From: Luteimonas rhizosphaericola
GTDB lineage: Bacteria; Pseudomonadota; Gammaproteobacteria; Xanthomonadales; Xanthomonadaceae
Reading direction: 5' to 3'
NCBI RefSeq assembly: GCF_029888045.1
Contig: NZ_JARXRN010000025.1
Coordinates: 577,927-641,926, forward strand
DNA length: 64,000 nt
Made by a program: the position numbers and the translations under genes. Positions within the stretch are counted from its first letter, which is position 1; each line of letters begins with the position of its first letter. The notes beneath the pieces were generated by a model. The model saw only the letters and a program-made list of their open reading frames with translations, searched no databases and was not told where the DNA came from. Positions 59,027-64,000 of this stretch are shown piece after piece.

Positions 59027-59917
59027 ATGAAGACCCCCATGACCCACGCCCTCGTTGCCAACAACCTGCCGGTTCCCGCCTTTTCCGGGCTGACTCCGCT
59101 CGGTTCGCTGGAAGCCTACATCGGTGCGGTCCACCAGATTCCCGTGCTCTCGGTCGAGGACGAGCAGGCGCTCGCGCGCCGCTACCGCGACGACGAGGAC
59201 CTCGACGCCGCGCGTGAACTGGTGCATTCGCACCTGCGCTTCGTGGTGCACGTCGCCCGCGGCTACAGCGGCTACGGGCTGCAGCTCGGCGACTTGATCC
59301 AGGAAGGCAACATCGGCCTGATGAAGGCGGTCAAGCGCTTCGATCCCGACATCGGCGTGCGCCTGGTGAGCTTCGCGGTGCACTGGATCCGCGCCGAGAT
59401 GCACGAGTTCATCCTCAAAAACTGGCGCATCGTGAAGGTCGCCACGACCAAGGCGCAGCGCAAGCTCTTCTTCAACCTGCGCAAGAGCAAGACCCGCCTG
59501 GGCTGGCTCAACGCCGAGGAAGTGCGCGCGGTGGCCGCCGACCTCAACGTGTCTGAGCGCGAGGTGCTGGAGATGGAGTCGCGCCTGTCCGGTCGCGACA
59601 TCGGCTTCGACGCCCCGTCCGACGAGGACGACGACCATGCGCCGCCGTCGCCGTCGGCGTACCTGATCGCGCACGACGAGGATCCGGCGCAGGCCTACGA
59701 ACGCAGCGACAGCGCCGACAACCGGCTCGAGCTGCTGCGCGAGGGCATGGCGCGCCTGGACGTGCGGTCGCGCGACATCATCAAGCGCCGCTGGCTCGAT
59801 CCGGAGGCGAAGGTGACGCTGCAGGAACTGGCCGACGAGTACGGCGTGTCCGCCGAGCGCATCCGCCAGGTCGAAGCCAACGCGCTGAAGAAGATGAAGG
59901 CGCTGTTCGCGGCCTAG
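59027..59917 (+). CDS. rpoH: RNA polymerase sigma-32 (heat-shock sigma factor)
   Basis: 296 residues. Region 2: LVHSHLRFVVHVARGYSGYGLQLGDLIQEGNIGLMKAVKRFDPDIGVRL (shown in parts), HWIRAEMHEFILKN. The RpoH box QRKLFFNLRKSK distinguishes it from other sigmas. Region 4: VTLQELADEYGVSAERIRQVE. It directs RNA polymerase to heat-shock promoters. The 5' end has sigma-E-like and housekeeping promoter signals; a 12-bp terminator follows the gene. Confidence 0.96.
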   Translation: MKTPMTHALVANNLPVPAFSGLTPLGSLEAYIGAVHQIPVLSVEDEQALARRYRDDEDLDAARELVHSHLRFVVHVARGYSGYGLQLGDLIQEGNIGLMKAVKRFDPDIGVRLVSFAVHWIRAEMHEFILKNWRIVKVATTKAQRKLFFNLRKSKTRLGWLNAEEVRAVAADLNVSEREVLEMESRLSGRDIGFDAPSDEDDDHAPPSPSAYLIAHDEDPAQAYERSDSADNRLELLREGMARLDVRSRDIIKRRWLDPEAKVTLQELADEYGVSAERIRQVEANALKKMKALFAA

Positions 59918-59937
59918 ATCCGGTTCCGCGACTGACC

Positions 59938-59967
59938 GAATAAGCCCGGCTCCGGCCGGGCTTATTC
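59938..59967. terminator. Bidirectional-looking terminator after rpoH
   Basis: GAATAAGCCCGG (59938-59949) and CCGGGCTTATTC (59956-59967) with a six-base loop. A/T at the base of the stem on both sides suits termination in either direction. It stands 21 bases after the rpoH stop. Confidence 0.8.
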
Positions 59968-60019
59968 GTTTACGGGGCGCGCGCGTTTATCCTGCAATGC
60001 CGCCACCGGCTTCGGGTCG

Positions 60020-61183
60020 ATGACAGTCTGGGTGATCCTGTACTGGATCGGCGCCGCGCAGGCGGCGATGCTCGCATCCGCGCTGTGGCGCGCCCGCGCG
60101 AACGCGCACGCGAACCGCGTGCTGTCGGTGTGGCTGGCGATCGTGGCCGCCGATCTCGCGGTCAAGGCGGGATACATGCACTCCGCGACGAACGCGCTGG
60201 GCGATGCGTACCGGGTCGCGCGGCTGCTACCGCTGCTGTATGCGCCGATGTTCTTCGTGTACGTGCGCGTGCTGACCTTGGGCCTGAGGCCCCGCCCGGC
60301 CGAGCTCGCACACGGTGTCTGGTTCGGACTGGCGCTGGCGTGGGCCGGCGCACGCTGGTGGAGCGATGCGCCCCTGCCGGTGGCTGGTTCGTGGGATGCA
60401 CCCTGGTTCGATCCGCTGCTCTACCTGGTCGCTTTTGCGTATCTCGCGGCCGCGTTCCGCTGCGCCGCCCGGCATCGTCGCCAGCTCCGGGCGCACCGCT
60501 CCGACGCCGACCGGCTGTCGCTGCGCTGGCTCACGGCGATGGCAACGGGTCAGTTCGTGATCTGGGCCATCGCGTTGGTGCAGTGGCTGGTGGATGTGCC
60601 CCACCTGGACTATTTCCTGATCTACGGCGCGGTCGCGGCCTGGGTCTGCGTGATCGGCTGGTTCAGCCTGTCCCAGCCGCCCGTGGCGACGACGGCGGAG
60701 ACCGATCCCGTTGCGGACCCGTCGCTGGACCCGTCGCCGGGCGACGATGGTCTTGCCGGCGACGCGCGCGTCGACGATGTCGAGGCGCGGCTGTCTGAGC
60801 TGATGTCGCGCGAGCGCCTGTACCGCGAGCCCGCGCTGACGATCGCCCAGCTCGCACGGCGCAGCGGGTATCCCGAGTACCTGGTGTCGGCCGTGATCAA
60901 CCGCCGCCTGGGGGGCAATTTCTGGGAATACGTGAACCGCCATCGGATCGAGGCGGTCCGCGCCAGCCTGTCGGATCCGGCCGAATCGCGCGCGATCCTC
61001 GAGCTCGCCTACGACGCGGGATTCACCTCCAAGTCCACCTTCAACACCGCGTTCAAGCGCCTGGTCGGCGAGACGCCCAGCGCGTTCCGGCGTCGGCACG
61101 CGGAACCGCAACCGGGGCGGGGTAAGGCGCCGGACGGCGACCGCGCGACACGGCCAGCCAGCCCGCGCACGCGGCCAGATTGA
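60020..61183 (+). CDS. Membrane-anchored AraC-family regulator
   Basis: 387 residues. The N-terminal half is a set of about six or seven membrane helices (VWVILYWIGAAQAAMLASAL, RVLSVWLAIVAADLAV, HGVWFGLALAWAG, FDPLLYLVAFAYLAAAF, GQFVIWAIALVQWLV, IYGAVAAWVCVIGWF). A linker rich in Asp/Pro leads to a C-terminal AraC DNA-binding domain (about 275-355, LTIAQLARRSGYPEYLVSAVINRRL, ILELAYDAGFTSKSTFNTAFKRLVG). It would sense a membrane or periplasmic cue and bind DNA. Its last 131 bases overlap the convergent DUF2306 gene. Confidence 0.88.
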   Translation: MTVWVILYWIGAAQAAMLASALWRARANAHANRVLSVWLAIVAADLAVKAGYMHSATNALGDAYRVARLLPLLYAPMFFVYVRVLTLGLRPRPAELAHGVWFGLALAWAGARWWSDAPLPVAGSWDAPWFDPLLYLVAFAYLAAAFRCAARHRRQLRAHRSDADRLSLRWLTAMATGQFVIWAIALVQWLVDVPHLDYFLIYGAVAAWVCVIGWFSLSQPPVATTAETDPVADPSLDPSPGDDGLAGDARVDDVEARLSELMSRERLYREPALTIAQLARRSGYPEYLVSAVINRRLGGNFWEYVNRHRIEAVRASLSDPAESRAILELAYDAGFTSKSTFNTAFKRLVGETPSAFRRRHAEPQPGRGKAPDGDRATRPASPRTRPD

Positions 61184-61751
61184 ACATCCAACTCACCCAG
61201 GACACCGTCACGTACACGGGCGTGAACGGCCATTCCATCACCCCCGTGCCCACGCCCAGCATCACCCGGAACGTGATCGCACCGGTGGTCAGGGCGATGC
61301 TGTAGGCCATCCAGGTGCGGTGGCGGGGAAGGTCGCGCCGGATCGCCAGCCGGAGGCCGTTCGCGGTGATGCCGAGCCACAGCAGTGCGAGCGCGGAAAA
61401 CCCCGCCCGGCTCACCCAGCCGCCATGGGCCTCCTGGGCCATGGACAGGCCGGACACGCCGCCGACCAGGATCGCCACCGCGGACGCCCGGCCGCAGACG
61501 CGGTGGATCATCGGCCACCGCCGGCGGATGCCCCGGCTCAGCTGGACCGGCACCAGCAGCAGCGCGAGCCCGGCGCCGAAGAAGTGCGCGGGCACGTCCC
61601 AGCCGGCGACGGCGAAGCGGGCCGCGAACGGATCGCCCTCGCGCACGGGCATGAGCAGGAAGAAGAACGCGTAGGCGGCCACCAGCACGCACGCCAGCGA
61701 GAACAGGGCCTGGGTCGATCGCACCAGCAGGGTCGTGGCTTGCAGCCGCAT
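61053..61751 (-). CDS. DUF2306 membrane protein
   Basis: 232 residues with about six membrane helices. DUF2306-type features include PVREGDPFAARF, AHFFGAGLALLLVPVQL, IHRVCGRASAVAILVGG, HGGWVSRAGFSALALLWL and RHRTWMAYSIALTTGAITFRVML, with histidines suggesting haem or metal contact. The function is unknown. It overlaps the AraC gene's 3' end in antisense. Confidence 0.82.
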   Translation of the reverse strand: MRLQATTLLVRSTQALFSLACVLVAAYAFFFLLMPVREGDPFAARFAVAGWDVPAHFFGAGLALLLVPVQLSRGIRRRWPMIHRVCGRASAVAILVGGVSGLSMAQEAHGGWVSRAGFSALALLWLGITANGLRLAIRRDLPRHRTWMAYSIALTTGAITFRVMLGVGTGVMEWPFTPVYVTVSWVSWMFNLAACAGWLAVSRGRRPAPYPAPVAVPRADAGTRWASRRPGA

Positions 61752-61897
61752 GCGCTTGCTCCATCGGGTGGGGATGGAGGCAGCATCGGCAGTTCGCGCG
61801 CCGCGGTCGTCGCAGCCGGGCGGACCGGACGTCCGCGACGTTCGATCCGGCGGGTTCGCACGTGCGCGTCAGGCCGGGGAGCGGGCCCCGGCGGCCA

Positions 61898-62707
61898 TCA
61901 CCACTTGAACAGCACCAGGCTGATCGCGAGCGCGGCCATGCCGGTGACCAGGCCGTAGACGGTCTCGTGGCCCTTGGCGTAGCGCTTGGCCGCCGGCAGC
62001 AGTTCGTCCAGCGCCAGGAAGACCATCACGCCGGCGATGAAGCCGAACACGCCGCCGAACACCGCGTCCGACAGGTACGGCCGCAGCAGCACGTAGCCGA
62101 TGATCGCGCCCACCGGTTCGGCCAGCCCCGACAGCAGGCAGGCGATGAAGGCGTAGGCCTTGTTGTGGGTGGCGAAGTAGACCGGCACCGCGATCGCGAT
62201 GCCCTCGGGAATGTTGTGGATCGCGATCGCGAGCGCCAGCGGCATGCCCACGCCGGGGTTCTCGAGCGTGGCGAAGAACGTCGCCAGCCCTTCCGGGAAG
62301 TTGTGCGCGGTGATCGCGATCGCGGTCAGCAGGCCCACGCGCCTGACGTAGTCGCGGTTGTGCTGGCGGAAGTAGGGATCGTCGACCTCGAGCCGCTCGT
62401 GCGGGTTGGGTACGAGCCGGTCGATGGTGACGATCAGCAGCACGCCGGCGAGGAACGACAGCGTGCCCCAGGTGAACCCGAGCCGGTCGCCGTAGGCCAA
62501 GGTGTAGGACGCGACAGACTTGTTGAGGATCTCGGCCAGCGAGACGTAGACCATCGCGCCGCCGGCGAACGCCAGGCCGAAGGCCAGCAGCCGCGCGTTG
62601 GGCTTCTTCGACGCGAACACCAGCAGGCTGCCCAGGCCCGTCGCCAGTCCCGCCCCGGTGGTCACCGCCAGTGCGATCAGCAGGTTCTGCAGCGGGATCT
62701 CGGTCAT
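61898..62707 (-). CDS. zupT: ZIP-family metal transporter (ZupT type)
   Basis: 269 residues, eight membrane helices. The two metal-site motifs are intact: HNFPEG at 135-140 and HNIPEG at 164-169. ZIP proteins import Zn2+ and often Fe2+ or Mn2+. The loop HNRDYVRR between helices 3 and 4 is cytoplasmic and His-containing. The gene is separated by 80 bases from the upstream NADH dehydrogenase on the same strand. Confidence 0.92.
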   Translation of the reverse strand: MTEIPLQNLLIALAVTTGAGLATGLGSLLVFASKKPNARLLAFGLAFAGGAMVYVSLAEILNKSVASYTLAYGDRLGFTWGTLSFLAGVLLIVTIDRLVPNPHERLEVDDPYFRQHNRDYVRRVGLLTAIAITAHNFPEGLATFFATLENPGVGMPLALAIAIHNIPEGIAIAVPVYFATHNKAYAFIACLLSGLAEPVGAIIGYVLLRPYLSDAVFGGVFGFIAGVMVFLALDELLPAAKRYAKGHETVYGLVTGMAALAISLVLFKW

Positions 62708-62787
62708 GCGGCGGGCGTTCCGGGGGACGCGCCATCCTATCCGAAGGACGGCGCGCGAAGACGCACGCGACGACGCCGGATGGATCG

Positions 62788-64000
62788 TTACTGTGTATCG
62801 GGACGATCGTCGCCGCCGAGGATGATCCGCGCCGCGCGCTGGTGGGTCCAGTACGCCACCGACCAGTTGAGCAGCACCACGCTGCGGTTGCGGAAGCCGA
62901 TCAGGAAGAACAGGTGCGCGACCAGCCAGAACCACCAGGCAAGCATGCCCGAGAAGCGCCAGGCGCCGAGGTCGACCACCGCGGCCATGCGGCCGATGGT
63001 GGCGAGGTTGCCGAAGTCGCGATAGCGGAATGGCGCGCCTTCGCCCGGCTGCCCCGCGATGCGCTCGCGGATCATGCGCGCGACGTGGCGGCCCATCTGC
63101 TTGGCGGCCGGCGCGACCCCGGGCACGGGTCGGCCGTCGGCGCGGTCGATCGCCGCCAGGTCGCCGGCGACGAAGATCTCCGGATGTCCGGGTACCGACA
63201 GGTCGGGACGCACCCGCACGCGCCCGGCGCGGTCGAGCGGCACGTCGAGGCAGCGGCCCAGCGGCGAGGCCGACACGCCCGCGGCCCAGACGATGGTCCG
63301 GGCCGGCATGAATGTGCCGTCGCGGCGATAGCCCTCGGCGGTGATCTCCTCCACCGCCGCGCCGGTCTGGACCTCGACGCCCAGCGCTTCCAGCTGCCGG
63401 CGCGCCTTCTCCGACAGGTCCTCGGGGAAGGAGGACAGCACCCGCGGCCCGGCCTCGATCAGGCGCACCTTCGCGCGCGCCGGATCGATCCTGCGGAATT
63501 CGCCTCCGAGCGTGTGGCGCGCGATCTCCGCCAGCGTTCCCGCCAGTTCGACGCCGGTCGGTCCGCCGCCGATGATGGCGAAGCTGAGCCAGGCGTCGCG
63601 GTCGTCGGGATCGGTGGCCGCCTCGGCGCGCTCGAACGCGAGCAGCAGCTTGCGCCGCAGGTCGAGCGCATCGTCGAGGGTCTTCAGCCCCGGCGCATGC
63701 GCGGCCCACTCGTCGTGGCCGAAGTAGGCGTGCCCGGCGCCGCTGGCGAGCAGCAGGTAGTCGTAGCCGAGTCGACGGGAGCCGTCGGCATGATCGAGTT
63801 CGATCTCGCGCGCATCGGCGTGCACGCGCGTGACGGTCGCCATCTGCACCTCGACATTGCGCTGCCGCTGCAGGATCTGGCGCAGCGGCGCGGCGATGTC
63901 GGGCGCGGACAGGCCGGCCGTCGCCACCTGGTAGAGCAGCGGCTGGAACAGGTGGTGGTTGCCGCGGTCGACCAGGGTGATGCGGACCGGCGCGCGCCTG
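62788..64000 (-). CDS. Type II NADH dehydrogenase (NDH-2 like), N-terminus cut by window end
   Basis: The frame stays open to the window edge: before MATAGLSAPDIAAP it continues with DRGNHHLFQPLLYQV, a conserved NDH-2 segment. About 404 residues are visible. The second Rossmann site FAIIGGGPTGVELAGTLAEI binds NADH. IFVAGDLAAI is the FAD-binding end, followed by QMGRHVARM. A C-terminal hydrophobic hairpin (FSGMLAWWFWLVAHLFFLIGF) anchors it to the inner membrane. It passes electrons from NADH to quinone without proton pumping. The start is outside the window. Confidence 0.9.
   Translation of the reverse strand, partial: RRAPVRITLVDRGNHHLFQPLLYQVATAGLSAPDIAAPLRQILQRQRNVEVQMATVTRVHADAREIELDHADGSRRLGYDYLLLASGAGHAYFGHDEWAAHAPGLKTLDDALDLRRKLLLAFERAEAATDPDDRDAWLSFAIIGGGPTGVELAGTLAEIARHTLGGEFRRIDPARAKVRLIEAGPRVLSSFPEDLSEKARRQLEALGVEVQTGAAVEEITAEGYRRDGTFMPARTIVWAAGVSASPLGRCLDVPLDRAGRVRVRPDLSVPGHPEIFVAGDLAAIDRADGRPVPGVAPAAKQMGRHVARMIRERIAGQPGEGAPFRYRDFGNLATIGRMAAVVDLGAWRFSGMLAWWFWLVAHLFFLIGFRNRSVVLLNWSVAYWTHQRAARIILGGDDRPDTQ

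Overview
The window is a very G+C-rich, densely packed proteobacterial chromosome segment. Gene content and order point to a gammaproteobacterium of the Xanthomonadaceae/Lysobacteraceae (Luteimonas- or Lysobacter-like). The markers are thrA-thrB-thrC behind a Thr/Ile leader peptide, the zapB-like/zapA/6S RNA/5-FCL neighbourhood, ygfB-pepP, a LytTR regulator next to hemC, a TPP-riboswitch thiC, rpoH and large TonB-dependent receptors. The genus is inference. I see no rRNA, tRNA, CRISPR array, IS element or prophage.

Layout. 1-4.8 kb: end of a ThuA-like gene, a secreted polysaccharide deacetylase, an MFS transporter and small secreted or lipoprotein genes, with REP-like palindromes between them. 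4.98-7.96 kb: a minus-strand four-gene cassette (acyl-CoA dehydrogenase, PIG-L deacetylase, NodS-like methyltransferase, family 2 glycosyltransferase), every junction a GTGA stop/start overlap. This is the best candidate for an undescribed pathway. 8.5-12.2 kb: a secreted GH3 beta-glycosidase with a PA14 insert and a secreted esterase, probably for hemicellulose or glucan breakdown. 12.3-13.5 kb: VOC protein, HxlR regulator and GIY-YIG protein. 13.5-21 kb: an mdtABC-type RND efflux operon. 21.2-24.1 kb: a solitary MurG-like glycosyltransferase and a phytoene-desaturase-like FAD oxidoreductase. 24.1-24.7 kb: an intergenic region with a 24-bp perfect palindrome and an orphan terminator.

24.7-30.2 kb: glnE, a carboxylesterase, a LytTR response regulator without its kinase, and hemC. 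30.3-35.4 kb: an outer-membrane DUF481-like protein, an SLC13/RCK transporter, a WYL regulator overlapping a patatin phospholipase, and a small membrane protein. 35.6-42.9 kb: rpiA, an EVE protein, 5-FCL, 6S RNA, zapA and a zapB-like gene, a PAS/GGDEF/EAL protein, ygfB and pepP. 43-48.2 kb: the threonine operon thrABC with leader peptide and attenuator. 48.6-50.7 kb: TPP riboswitch and thiC.

51-58.7 kb: lipoprotein and small exported protein genes, then a membrane winged-helix/beta-propeller protein, an AraC regulator and a TonB-dependent receptor. Palindromic operator candidates precede two of these. 59-64 kb: rpoH with a sigma-E-like promoter, a membrane-anchored AraC regulator, a DUF2306 protein, a ZIP metal transporter and a type II NADH dehydrogenase cut by the window end.

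Regulation that can be read directly: threonine attenuation, thiamine riboswitch control, 6S RNA, several palindromic operators, and -10 boxes lying exactly 6 nt before the start codon of four genes, which suggests leaderless mRNAs.
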